Origin: TWA4 sp034086685
GTDB taxonomy: Bacteria > Bacillota > Clostridia > Lachnospirales > Lachnospiraceae
Assembly (NCBI GenBank): GCA_034086685.1
Contig: JAXDZY010000063.1
Coordinates: 1 to 56,553, forward strand
Reading direction: 5' to 3'
Length of the DNA stretch: 56,553 bases
Shown here: positions 43,011-51,396 of the stretch, one piece after another
Position numbering within the stretch: the stretch's first letter is position 1
Layout: every line of letters starts with the position of its first letter
The notes under the pieces: model-generated
Seen by the model: the letters and a program-made list of their open reading frames with translations, nothing else
Database searches by the model: none
What the model was told of the DNA's origin: nothing
Translations under genes and position numbers: made by a program

Positions 43011-43661
43011 GTGGATTTTCAGACAATGATTGTTTTTACCATGGAGATGCTTGGAACGGTGGCGTTTGCCGCTTCCGGAGCCATGGTGGGTGCCGGAAAG
43101 AAAATGGATATTTTCGGCGTTTGTGTTCTTGGAGTGGTAACCGCAGTGGGGGGCGGAATGATCCGTGATATCATTCTCGGGATTACTCCTCCGGGTGTAT
43201 TTCAGAATTCCGTATATGCAGCGGTTGCTACGGTCACTTCCTGTACTGTATTTGCTGTACTTTCCCTGAAACGGGAGCTGCTGCAGGGACATTTCAGGGA
43301 AATCTATGACAGGGCCATGCTGATCATGGATTCCATAGGACTGGGTGTATTCACCGTAATCGGTGTGAACACGGGGATCCAGCAGGGATATCTGCATCAG
43401 ACATTTCTTCTGGTGTTTCTCGGAACCATTACAGGAGTCGGCGGAGGTCTGCTGCGTGATATGATGGCAGGAGTACCCCCGTATATTTTTGTCCGTCATG
43501 TATATGCCTGTGCATCTATTGCAGGAGCACTTTCCTGTGTATTGCTCGCCCGGAGATTCAGAACGGTGGAAGCAATGGTCGTTTCAGCTGCACTGGTGAT
43601 GCTGATCCGGTATCTGGCCGCTCATTATCACTGGAACCTGCCGAAGATGGAGAAAGAATAA
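43011..43661 (+). CDS. TRIC-type cation channel family protein (UPF0126)
   Basis: A 216-residue membrane protein with seven predicted helices in two related halves, each with a glycine motif: GVVTAVGGGMIRDII and GTITGVGGGLLRDMM. This matches the bacterial TRIC (UPF0126) family of trimeric cation channels. The GTG at 43011 is chosen as start because GAGGG lies five bases upstream and an upstream promoter starts after the earlier ATG codons. Ion selectivity is not known from sequence. Confidence 0.9.
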   Translation: MDFQTMIVFTMEMLGTVAFAASGAMVGAGKKMDIFGVCVLGVVTAVGGGMIRDIILGITPPGVFQNSVYAAVATVTSCTVFAVLSLKRELLQGHFREIYDRAMLIMDSIGLGVFTVIGVNTGIQQGYLHQTFLLVFLGTITGVGGGLLRDMMAGVPPYIFVRHVYACASIAGALSCVLLARRFRTVEAMVVSAALVMLIRYLAAHYHWNLPKMEKE

Positions 43662-43673
43662 CAGTATAATAAC

Positions 43674-43718
43674 AGGGATATGCGTGATTTACCATCGGAG
43701 TAAATCACGCATATCCCT
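43674..43718. terminator. 19-bp perfect hairpin terminator
   Basis: AGGGATATGCGTGATTTAC (43674-43692) pairs with GTAAATCACGCATATCCCT (43700-43718), then ATTTG. It separates the TRIC gene from the convergent QueG-like gene. Confidence 0.85.
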
Positions 43719-43763
43719 ATTTGCTGTTGATCATTTTCCTGACTGTGTCCCATATCAGATTGT

Positions 43764-44576
43764 TTATATCAATTTTTCACAGGGGTTCGTAAAAGAGCAT
43801 GGTACCCCGCACATGCATTTGCCGCAGGCGTCTCCGCTTCCGATGGAATAAAAAGGAATGGCTTTGTCATAAATCTGTTCATTGCATTTGTGCCGGTCAT
43901 AGAAAATCGTATCTCCGGTGGTGCAGAAAGCGTCATTTACGCATCGATCCACACATTTTCTGCAGTTGCCGCTGTATTTATTAAGGCAGTATTCTTTATC
44001 GGGCTTTGGAGTGGGAGTTAATTCCAGATCGGTGACAATGCTTCCGATCCTCCCGCAGCAGCCTTTATCCGTGATCAGCAGATGATGGGCTCCGAATCTG
44101 CCCAGACCGGCCACATAAGCGGCACTTTTGTGTGACCAGTCACTTACAAGTTCTTCTTCATCATAATTATAGGTGGGCGGGAGCAGGGAGGCGTGATAGC
44201 CCAGCTTTTCAAGCTTCTCATACAGAATCTGATTCAGGTCGGACAGAAGCAGATTTGTTTCCAGATTGGCATAATCCCATTCTCTGGAACTTTCTTCTTC
44301 CGGAATATTGCTTTTTATGACTTCCTTTGAAAAAGGAATGAAATAAGCAATGACGGACTGTGCGTCAGGCAGGATTTCCGATGGCAGTGCGTGGCTGGGG
44401 CCGATAATCTGTTTCAATTCCAGAAACATGGGATCTGCGGCATCAGCAAATCCGATTACAGGCTCTCTCCAGGATGTTTCAGTGTGGTGTTCGCTTTGGT
44501 AATTCCGGACAAAATCGGTGATGATTTTTTCAATAGCCTGATTTACCTGATTGTGATTTTTCTGATTGCTTTTCAT
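43764..44576 (-). CDS. QueG-like [4Fe-4S] protein
   Basis: A 270-residue iron-sulfur protein related to epoxyqueuosine reductase QueG (COG1600). It has the family segment AGLGRFGAHHLLITDKGCCGR and cysteine clusters CRKCVDRCVNDAFC and CGKCMCGVPCSF for two [4Fe-4S] clusters. It is shorter than typical QueG and lacks part of the family C-terminus. QueG itself uses cobalamin; whether this protein does cannot be told. It is the third gene of a minus-strand set with BCCT and MFS transporters beside corrinoid-type mttB genes, so a role in corrinoid redox is possible but speculative. Confidence 0.85.
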   Translation of the reverse strand: MKSNQKNHNQVNQAIEKIITDFVRNYQSEHHTETSWREPVIGFADAADPMFLELKQIIGPSHALPSEILPDAQSVIAYFIPFSKEVIKSNIPEEESSREWDYANLETNLLLSDLNQILYEKLEKLGYHASLLPPTYNYDEEELVSDWSHKSAAYVAGLGRFGAHHLLITDKGCCGRIGSIVTDLELTPTPKPDKEYCLNKYSGNCRKCVDRCVNDAFCTTGDTIFYDRHKCNEQIYDKAIPFYSIGSGDACGKCMCGVPCSFTNPCEKLI

Positions 44577-44680
44577 GTGGGTTACGGACCTCCCTTCTCA
44601 TACATCATATAGTTCTCATATGCTGCATTTCACTTATCATTATCTGATGTGTTATATCTTCATTATCTGTTAGCAGAGCT

Positions 44681-44710
44681 ATTATACTATTTTTTTACCT
44701 CTTTTTTCAA
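44681..44710 (-). promoter_or_regulatory. Possible internal promoter for the QueG-like gene
   Basis: On the minus strand TTGAAA (44705-44710) and TATAAT (44681-44686) are 18 bases apart, within and just after the end of the BCCT gene. It could give the QueG-like gene separate expression from the MFS-BCCT operon. Confidence 0.4.
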
Positions 44711-46180
44711 CTCCATTACAAGGCATACACACAGCAGCAGCAGAATGAAGAGGTAAGGAAAAGCAATGACGATGGAGATGGTCTGTATTACTGAAATACT
44801 GCCTGACATAATCAGGACGAATGCCACAACTGCAATCAGAATGCCCCAGAAAATTTTTTTACTGTTGCCGGGTTCCAGATTGCCGTTCGAGGTCAGCATT
44901 GCCAGTACAAATGTGGCGGAGTCTGCTGAGGTAATAAAGAAAATAATCAGCAGTACAATGGCAATCAGAGACAGTACAATACCAAAACTGTACTGATCAA
45001 ATATGTGGAACAGTGCTGTCTGGGGTGATGCAGTCATTTCAATCAGCTGTTCTCTGGAAAAATTATCTGCCACATTCAGAGAAACACCGCCCATTGTACA
45101 GAACCAGACTGCAGATACAAGCGTGGGAATGATCATAACGCCCATAATAAATTCGCGGATTGTTCTCCCGCGGGAAATCCGGGCGATAAAAAGTCCTACA
45201 AAGGGGGCCCATGATAACCACCATGCCCAGTAGAATACCCGCCATGCGTTGATCCAGGAAGTATCTCCCTCTGAAGAGAGTCTGAGGCTGTCCGGGAAAA
45301 AGTTTATAACATAATCTTTTATGCCATTGAGAAAATACATGATAATATCTCTCGTGGGGCCGAACAGAAAAGCAAATATCATCAGGAGTGTAAACAGGGT
45401 CAGGTTAATGTTGGAAAGGATTTTTACGCCTTTTCCAATTCCACTGGTGGAACTTAAGAGGTAGATAACGCAGATAACACAGATTACAATAATCCAGGTT
45501 GACATGGTATTTGGGATGGAAAAAAGGTACTCCAGACCGCCGCAGAGCTGGAGACATCCCATACCAAATGATGTGGCAACACCGGTTACGGTAAGGACTG
45601 TGGTGAAAATGTCAATTGCTTTTCCAAGAGGGCCTTCTGCACGTTTTTTCCCCAGAATCGGTTTAAAAAGATTGCTGGTAAGTGCTGATTCTTTTCGACG
45701 GAACTGAAAGAATGCCAGCCCCAGTCCCATAACTGCATAACATGCCCAGGGATGAAGTCCCCAGTGCATGATGCAGGAACGGATGGAAAATGCAGCCGCT
45801 TCCGGTGTCTGAGGATCGATTCCCTTCATTGGGCTTACGTAATGCGAAATCGGTTCGGCAACTCCCCAGAAGACAAGCCCGATTCCCATACCGGCTGCAA
45901 ACAGCATGGCAAACCAGGAAATGGTATTATATTCCGGTTTTTCATCATCAGATCCAAGCCGTATATTTCCGAATTTACTGAAAGCAATACCCAGTGAAAA
46001 TAAAACGAAAAACAGCATAACTCCCAGATAGAGCCAGGAAAAGTTATTTTGCAGTGCCTGCATCAGATTGTTGGCACTTCCTGCAAAGGAATCATTGCTG
46101 ATAATTCCCCAGAGAGCAATGACAATGGTTATCGCTGCTGATACTGTAAAAACGGTATTCGATTTATTTTTTTTATCCAA
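44687..46180 (-). CDS. BCCT family betaine/carnitine/choline transporter 1
   Basis: A 497-residue BCCT permease with 12 predicted helices. The glycine stretch AAGMGIGLVFWG in helix 3 is of the BetP type, and FYWAWWLSWAPF is the family's Trp signature. The start codon is TTG (complement 46178-46180), supported by AAGGAGG eight bases upstream. It follows the MFS gene by 13 bases, so the two form an operon. Likely substrates are quaternary amines such as glycine betaine, carnitine or proline betaine, fitting the mttB genes nearby. It is a close paralogue of the transporter at 54940. Confidence 0.94.
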   Translation of the reverse strand: MDKKNKSNTVFTVSAAITIVIALWGIISNDSFAGSANNLMQALQNNFSWLYLGVMLFFVLFSLGIAFSKFGNIRLGSDDEKPEYNTISWFAMLFAAGMGIGLVFWGVAEPISHYVSPMKGIDPQTPEAAAFSIRSCIMHWGLHPWACYAVMGLGLAFFQFRRKESALTSNLFKPILGKKRAEGPLGKAIDIFTTVLTVTGVATSFGMGCLQLCGGLEYLFSIPNTMSTWIIVICVICVIYLLSSTSGIGKGVKILSNINLTLFTLLMIFAFLFGPTRDIIMYFLNGIKDYVINFFPDSLRLSSEGDTSWINAWRVFYWAWWLSWAPFVGLFIARISRGRTIREFIMGVMIIPTLVSAVWFCTMGGVSLNVADNFSREQLIEMTASPQTALFHIFDQYSFGIVLSLIAIVLLIIFFITSADSATFVLAMLTSNGNLEPGNSKKIFWGILIAVVAFVLIMSGSISVIQTISIVIAFPYLFILLLLCVCLVMELKKEVKK

Positions 46181-46193
46181 ATATACCGCCTCC

Positions 46194-47447
46194 TTATTGT
46201 GTTGACTGACAGGAAAGGCTTTCTTTTTTCTTCTTCAGCAGGAATGAGAATATAATACCTACGATGCCCCATGCTGCCAGCCAGATCAGCATCATATTGA
46301 AGCCGGTTTCAATATTTCCTGCGCTCTCACCATGATTAAGGAAACGGCTGATGACAGGAGGGGTAAAAATATCGGGAGTCAGACCGATCAGAGATATAAT
46401 ACCGGTTGCCAGACCGGTTGCTTCCAGAGGAATACCGGCATCACCCAGGATTGACCAGTAGGTAGATTTCACCACATTTACCATATAGGACAGTACAACC
46501 GTAACAATGACACATACGAACATGATGTTGTTGGTGAGAAGAATTCCAATGGCAGACAGACTTACCAGACTGAACGCCACAAGAAGTCCCTGGCCTTTGG
46601 TACGGAATTTATCAATGATAATACCACCGGATGCTCCGGCCACGAATACGATGATGTAGCTTCTGATGATGGACAGAACGCTGGAGAGATTGGCGTCGAT
46701 TCCCAATACTCTGGTACAGTAGGTTCCAATGTAGCTGTTTGTGGTGGTCCATACACAGTAACCGGCCATGATAATAAAAATACAGATCCAGATGGAAGGA
46801 TTTTTAAGAAAACTGAGTACTGTGTAATTATGAGATTTATTGTCAGATGTATTGGATTCCTTTTCGGGTTTTGAGCTGGGAAGCAGAACAATTACCGCAA
46901 CTGCCAGAAGGGCATAGGCAGCGGCATTGATCCAGAGTGTGAGACGGAATCCCAGAGTTACGGAAGAAGCGATGGTCAGTACGCCCACGCATGCAAACGA
47001 TACAATAGTCTGGGCAACACCTCTGAGACCTTCACTTAAACCGAAAATGGTACCCTGTTTTTCTTCGGAGGCCAGACTTCTTACTGCCTTCAGATAGGGA
47101 GACCAGAAGGTGCCCACACTGAAAATACCGTATAATGCATGGATGACGAGGATTGCTTTGTATCCGGGATAAAATGCATACCATACTGTACAGAGACACA
47201 TGGCAATATTGGATATGGCCAGCAGAGCTTTTGTGTCAAATTTTTCCGAGAGGAAACCACTGGGAAGAAAGGCAATTACGTAAAACAGACCGTAGATGGA
47301 ACCGATGGTTCCCATCTGGATATCTGTAATCTGCAGAGCAGACATCATCTGATCATAAAAGGAAAAACGTAGAAACGGTGCCAGATACATAAGACCTGCC
47401 GTTGCACTTAAAACAAGAAGGGAAATGGTTTGCTTTTTTTTACTCAT
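46194..47447 (-). CDS. MFS transporter
   Basis: A 417-residue major facilitator with 12 predicted helices in two halves joined by a charged loop (about 195-215, SSKPEKESNTSDNKS). GTIGSIYGLFYVIAFLPSG in the second helix pair and the conserved loop after it fit the family. The substrate cannot be read from sequence. As the first gene of the minus-strand operon with BCCT 1 and the QueG-like gene, it may export a demethylated product or import a related amine; this is inference. It starts with ATG at 47447 after GAGG. Confidence 0.88.
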   Translation of the reverse strand: MSKKKQTISLLVLSATAGLMYLAPFLRFSFYDQMMSALQITDIQMGTIGSIYGLFYVIAFLPSGFLSEKFDTKALLAISNIAMCLCTVWYAFYPGYKAILVIHALYGIFSVGTFWSPYLKAVRSLASEEKQGTIFGLSEGLRGVAQTIVSFACVGVLTIASSVTLGFRLTLWINAAAYALLAVAVIVLLPSSKPEKESNTSDNKSHNYTVLSFLKNPSIWICIFIIMAGYCVWTTTNSYIGTYCTRVLGIDANLSSVLSIIRSYIIVFVAGASGGIIIDKFRTKGQGLLVAFSLVSLSAIGILLTNNIMFVCVIVTVVLSYMVNVVKSTYWSILGDAGIPLEATGLATGIISLIGLTPDIFTPPVISRFLNHGESAGNIETGFNMMLIWLAAWGIVGIIFSFLLKKKKESLSCQSTQ

Positions 47448-47576
47448 ATTATTTAATACCTCTTTAAAATGAAAACTTTGTTTTGGGGTTTACATTGTAA
47501 TTGTTTATATCCGGGATATGGAAATAAAACATTACCGGATATTGAAAAAATACCCGTGAAATAAATAAAAACATAT

Positions 47577-47593
47577 GGTTAACAAAGATAACC
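47577..47593. promoter_or_regulatory. Inverted repeat operator upstream of the MFS-BCCT operon
   Basis: GGTTA-N7-TAACC (47577-47593) contains the GATAAC/GTTATC-type half-sites found at other promoters of this island. It lies 130 bases before the MFS start. No confident -35/-10 pair could be matched to it. Confidence 0.5.
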
Positions 47594-47805
47594 TAAAACA
47601 AGAAAATGTATGAGCTGCAGAATCAGCAAGTACCGTCAATATTATGAATAAATTATAATATTTTAATTAAAAACTGTCAATTATAAACAATGTTTAAAAA
47701 GGGAGATAAAAGAAAGACAAAAGGTTGTGGCATTTTTACAAAATAAATGGAAAAGTGTCAGATATTTCCTTATATAAAGGCAGAAAATGATATGAAAAAT
47801 ATAGG

Positions 47806-47843
47806 TTGACAATGATAACTTAATATAGTAACATCTAGTTATC
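47806..47843 (+). promoter_or_regulatory. mttB1 promoter with operator
   Basis: TTGACA (47806-47811) and TAACAT (47829-47834) are 17 bases apart. GATAACT (47814-47820) in the spacer and AGTTATC (47837-47843) after the -10 box form an inverted repeat that brackets the -10 element. A TetR-type repressor binding here would block polymerase. AAGGAGGAG precedes the mttB1 start. Confidence 0.65.
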
Positions 47844-47881
47844 AGAAGTACCGAAAAAGTTAAAAATAAGGAGGAGACAAT

Positions 47882-49297
47882 ATGTTTACACAGAGATATC
47901 AGGTATTAAGCCAGAATGAACTGGAAATGATTCATGACAATTCACTTCGCATCATGGAAGAGATCGGTATTGTAATTACTTATGAACCGGCCAGAGAAAT
48001 CTATGCAAAGCACGGGGCAAAAGTGGACGGAAACCGTGTTTATTTCCCCAGAAAGCTGGTTGAAGAAGCTATTAAGTTATCACCTTCATCCTTCACACTG
48101 TATGCGAGAAATCCCAAGTACAATGTGGAAATCAATACGGAAAAAGTGGTAAATGCAGGCCCTTACGGATCCCCTTTTGTTACTGACATGGACAGAGGAC
48201 GCAGAGATGCTACACTGGAAGATTTTATAAACATTGTAAAAATCTGTGATAAACTGGAAAACATTGATATCCAGAGTCATATTTCATGTGAACCTCAGGA
48301 TGTTTCCGTAAAGCAGCGTCCTACGACAATGGTTTACAATACGATCAAATACAGCGAAAAACCTTTCATGGGAAGTATCTACGGTTATAAAAATGCACGG
48401 GATACCATTGAAATGGCAGCGATTCCTTTTGGCGGTCTGGATGCGATTAAGGAAAAACCGATTATGGCGTCTATTCCCTGTACACTGACTCCTTTAAGCT
48501 ATGATGATGCTCAGCTGGGTGCTATTATGGCATATGCAGAAACAGGTCAGGCACAGCTGATCAATTCACTTTCCATCGCAGGCATGACAACACCGGTTAC
48601 TCTTCCCGGTCTTGTTTCAGTACAGAACGCTGAGGTTCTGGCAGGTATCGTTCTGGCACAGTGCGTAAATCCCGGCACACCTGTTGTTTATTCCGCATCA
48701 GGTTCCGGCGGTGAGATGAGCAGCGGCGTGCTGGCCATCGGATCTCCTGAAGATGCAATTGTATCTTTAATGAACGGACAGCTGGCTAAATATTATCAGA
48801 TCCCCTGCCGTATCAGCGGTGCGCTGTCAGATTCCAAGATTATGGATTCTCAGGCAGCATATGAATCGGCTATTACCATTATGATGGCACAGATGGCAGG
48901 CGGCAACTTTATTCTTCATGCGGCAGGTATCATCGAAACCTACAACTGTACTTCTTATGAGAAACTGATCATTGATAACGAGATTCTCGGTTATATGAAG
49001 CATATCGGAAAAGGTGTTGAAGTCAATGAAGATACACTGGCATTTGATGAAATCAAAGAGGTTGGCCCTCAGGGAACTTTCCTGGTAAGCGATAATACCC
49101 TGGATTACTTCAGAGAGGTATTATACAGACCTACATTGAGTGATAGAAAAACCTACGAACAGTGGAAAGCGAATGGAGCTTTATCTGCAGAACAGAGAGC
49201 TAACAGGAAGTGGAAAGAGATTCTGGCAAATTATGGAGAATCTACATTGGATAACGAAACAGATGCAAGCCTGAGAAAATTCATGGAAAATCTGTAA
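47882..49297 (+). CDS. MttB-family methyltransferase 1 (non-pyrrolysine)
   Basis: A 471-residue member of the MttB superfamily. Known members transfer a methyl group from a quaternary or tertiary amine to a corrinoid protein. The reading frame is uninterrupted: no in-frame TAG, so it lacks the pyrrolysine of trimethylamine MttB and belongs with betaine-type enzymes such as MtgB. Recognisable segments are HDNSLRIMEEIGI, SPSSFTLYARNP and NCTSYEKLIIDNEILGY. It shares a promoter region with the divergent MFS-BCCT operon. Substrate unknown; no corrinoid protein gene is next to it. Confidence 0.92.
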   Translation: MFTQRYQVLSQNELEMIHDNSLRIMEEIGIVITYEPAREIYAKHGAKVDGNRVYFPRKLVEEAIKLSPSSFTLYARNPKYNVEINTEKVVNAGPYGSPFVTDMDRGRRDATLEDFINIVKICDKLENIDIQSHISCEPQDVSVKQRPTTMVYNTIKYSEKPFMGSIYGYKNARDTIEMAAIPFGGLDAIKEKPIMASIPCTLTPLSYDDAQLGAIMAYAETGQAQLINSLSIAGMTTPVTLPGLVSVQNAEVLAGIVLAQCVNPGTPVVYSASGSGGEMSSGVLAIGSPEDAIVSLMNGQLAKYYQIPCRISGALSDSKIMDSQAAYESAITIMMAQMAGGNFILHAAGIIETYNCTSYEKLIIDNEILGYMKHIGKGVEVNEDTLAFDEIKEVGPQGTFLVSDNTLDYFREVLYRPTLSDRKTYEQWKANGALSAEQRANRKWKEILANYGESTLDNETDASLRKFMENL

Positions 49298-49383
49298 AAG
49301 GAATCTTGCAAACAGCCAAAGGAATCCCATATATAAAAGAGAGACGGTTCAGCAGGAAATGAACAATCTTGAATAGGAAAACG

Positions 49384-49420
49384 GCAGGGCGGTCAGAGAT
49401 GACATTCCCTGCTGTTTTTT
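49384..49420 (+). terminator. Terminator after mttB1
   Basis: GCAGGG (49384-49389) pairs with CCCTGC (49407-49412), followed by TGTTTTTTG. Confidence 0.85.
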
Positions 49421-49520
49421 GTATAACAGGAAAATATATTTATTTTCCGGGCAGGCATATAAAAATGTATCAATACGGCAAAAAGGATGGAATAATACGG
49501 AAAAAACAATGTATTTACTC

Positions 49521-49550
49521 TTGATTTCCGGATTGAGATGTGACTATAAT
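49521..49550 (+). promoter_or_regulatory. Promoter of the first TetR gene
   Basis: TTGATT (49521-49526) and TATAAT (49545-49550) with an 18-base spacer, about 100 bases before the start. No GATAA-type palindrome was seen here, so autoregulation is not evident. The surrounding gap, 49421-49652, holds nothing else recognisable. Confidence 0.6.
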
Positions 49551-49652
49551 AAGGACAGTAATGAGATGTTTTAAAAAGTAGAAAATTGTGTTTTGAGTAG
49601 AAAACAATGTTTTCTGAAAAACATCTGAAATTTGATAATATGGAGAAAAATG

Positions 49653-50294
49653 ATGGCGGCCAGTAAAAAAAATGAATTGATTTTAATAACTTATGAAATG
49701 CTTAAAGTTATGAAACCGGATGAAATCAAGATAAGAAATATTGCTGCAGAAGCAAACTGCACAAGTACGGTTATCTACAAGCATTTTGAAGATCTGGATC
49801 AGCTGATTCTATTTGCATCGATCCGGTTCCTGGAAGATTATATTGTGGAACTGCAGGAGGTTATCAATCAGAATTCCGATGCACTGGATATGCTGATCGA
49901 GATGTGGCGTTCCTTTGCAAAATATGCTTTTGAGAATGTGGATGTATTTGATCTGCTGTTCTGGGGGAAATACAAGGAACGTCTGGGTGATACGATTTTT
50001 GAATATTATCAGCTGTTTCCGGATGAATGGAAAAATATGGATGGTCTGTTTACCAGTGTGTTTTTCAACAATGAGATCAGGGAACGGAACAGTATTATCA
50101 TGCACCGGGCGGCAGCAACAGGATATTTTTCATACGATGAGGAAAAGATGCTCAGTGATATGGAATGTGATCTGTTTCATGGAATACTTTTGAGATACAG
50201 AGATGTGTACCGGCTTCCGGGGAAAGCACAGGAAGGTGCAGCATGTTTTATGGATATGCTGAATTCGCTGATTGCGCGGTACAGGACAAAGTGA
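49653..50294 (+). CDS. TetR-family regulator 1
   Basis: A 213-residue TetR-type regulator. The N-terminal helix-turn-helix (about 8-52) includes IKIRNIAAEANCTSTVIYKHF. The C-terminal ligand domain has FDLLFWGKYKERLGD and MDGLFTSVFFN. Of two adjacent ATG codons, the second (49653) is best spaced from GGAG. It lies between mttB1 and a paralogous regulator, so it probably senses an amine or intermediate of the island and controls the mttB and BCCT promoters. Direct targets are inferred from palindromes, not shown. Confidence 0.9.
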   Translation: MAASKKNELILITYEMLKVMKPDEIKIRNIAAEANCTSTVIYKHFEDLDQLILFASIRFLEDYIVELQEVINQNSDALDMLIEMWRSFAKYAFENVDVFDLLFWGKYKERLGDTIFEYYQLFPDEWKNMDGLFTSVFFNNEIRERNSIIMHRAAATGYFSYDEEKMLSDMECDLFHGILLRYRDVYRLPGKAQEGAACFMDMLNSLIARYRTK

Positions 50295-50347
50295 TGCAGG
50301 ATGTATCGGATTATAGAAGATAGATAATAACAGGGAGAAGAAAATAG

Positions 50348-50995
50348 ATGGATGCAAAAATAAATAAAAAACAGCAATTTATCAATTGCGCATATGAGAT
50401 TTTGCAGACGGAAGGTATTGCACATTTGAGCATACGAAGGTTGGCGAAAGAGATGGGGTGTACCAGTACGGTATTATATTCCTATTTTGATAATGTGGAA
50501 CATCTGATTACTATAGCATCTGTTCGCTATCTGGAAGGGTATATTGCTGATTTTAAACGAATAACAAATGAAAATCGCGATCCGCTGGAACTGAATATTA
50601 AATTATGGGAAAGATTTTCTACATATGCTCTGGAAAATGTGGATATATTTGAAATGCTGTTTTTTGGAAAATACAAAGAAAATCTTGTAGATATTATATA
50701 TGAATATTATGAAATATTTTCTCAGGAATTTGAAGATATGGACGGATTGATAGTAAGTGTTATGTTTAATGGAGATCTGAGAGAAAGGGACTACATTATG
50801 TATCGAAGAGCTGCCAGCATGGGTTATATTGATTTAAAAATGGCGGCAACTCTAGCTCAGATGGATGAGTATATGTTCCATGGCATGCTTATGAAATTTA
50901 AAAACCGTAAATTAATGCCGGAAGAGATTCAGGAAAAATCGAAAGAATTTACGGATATAATAAGAATGGTTATTGAGAAAGTTCGACTTAAATAA
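50348..50995 (+). CDS. TetR-family regulator 2
   Basis: A 215-residue TetR-type regulator, paralogous to the one immediately upstream. The helix-turn-helix reads LSIRRLAKEMGCTSTVLYSYF (compare NCTSTVIYKHF in the first), and the ligand domain repeats FEMLFFGKYKENLVD and MDGLIVSVMFN. GGGAGAAG lies upstream. The gene is more AT-rich than its neighbour. It faces the BCCT 2 promoter with its palindromic operators, the most likely target. The pair probably arose by duplication and diverged in specificity. Confidence 0.9.
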   Translation: MDAKINKKQQFINCAYEILQTEGIAHLSIRRLAKEMGCTSTVLYSYFDNVEHLITIASVRYLEGYIADFKRITNENRDPLELNIKLWERFSTYALENVDIFEMLFFGKYKENLVDIIYEYYEIFSQEFEDMDGLIVSVMFNGDLRERDYIMYRRAASMGYIDLKMAATLAQMDEYMFHGMLMKFKNRKLMPEEIQEKSKEFTDIIRMVIEKVRLK

Positions 50996-51042
50996 TAATA
51001 TGATTGAACATATTTAGTAAATAAATATAAAAAACAATAGTA

Positions 51043-51088
51043 AAAATGTTTTTATCCAGGATGTTTTTGGGATAAAAACATTTTTTTT
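51043..51088 (+). terminator. Terminator after the TetR genes
   Basis: ATGTTTTTATCC (51046-51057) pairs with GGATAAAAACAT (51070-51081), extended by A/T pairs and followed by eight T. Confidence 0.9.
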
Positions 51089-51161
51089 TACGGAAGATTA
51101 GTTTTTAAAATATATGATAAGAATACATGTGATTTTTTTATAAGTATTCACACAACAATAT

Positions 51162-51177
51162 TATTATCGCGATAATA
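51162..51177. promoter_or_regulatory. 16-bp palindromic operator (distal)
   Basis: TATTATCGCGATAATA is a perfect palindrome 110 bases upstream of the BCCT 2 promoter. It shares the core TTATCGCGATAA with the proximal site at 51305, so it is probably a second site for the same regulator, with DNA looping possible. The rest of the gap is AT-rich without genes. Confidence 0.7.
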
Positions 51178-51271
51178 TTAAAAAAGAGAAAAAATGCATA
51201 AAAAAATGAGATATAAAAATATATATTTGTGTAATAGGTAAACAAATGTGCATTTTTATGCTGAATATAGA

Positions 51272-51316
51272 TTGACAAACTTATCATAATATACGATAAT
51301 ATGGTTATCGCGATAA
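51272..51316 (+). promoter_or_regulatory. BCCT 2 promoter with two operators
   Basis: TTGACA (51272-51277) and GATAAT (51295-51300) are 17 bases apart. TTATC-N9-GATAA (51281-51299) covers the spacer and -10 box, and the perfect palindrome TTATCGCGATAA (51305-51316) covers the start site. A repressor on either site would block transcription. Two tiny frames (MIYKE, MNILN) follow before the real gene. Confidence 0.75.
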
Positions 51317-51396
51317 TAAAATAAAGGAGATGATAGATAACATGATTTACAAAGAGTAACAATGAATATATTGAATTGAAAGGAGAGAGGAAGTGT

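Noticed and set aside
51342..51376. Tiny frames MIYKE and MNILN between the BCCT 2 promoter and its start, possible leader peptides.
   Set aside because: Too short and too poorly spaced from the ribosome binding site to support; could be chance.
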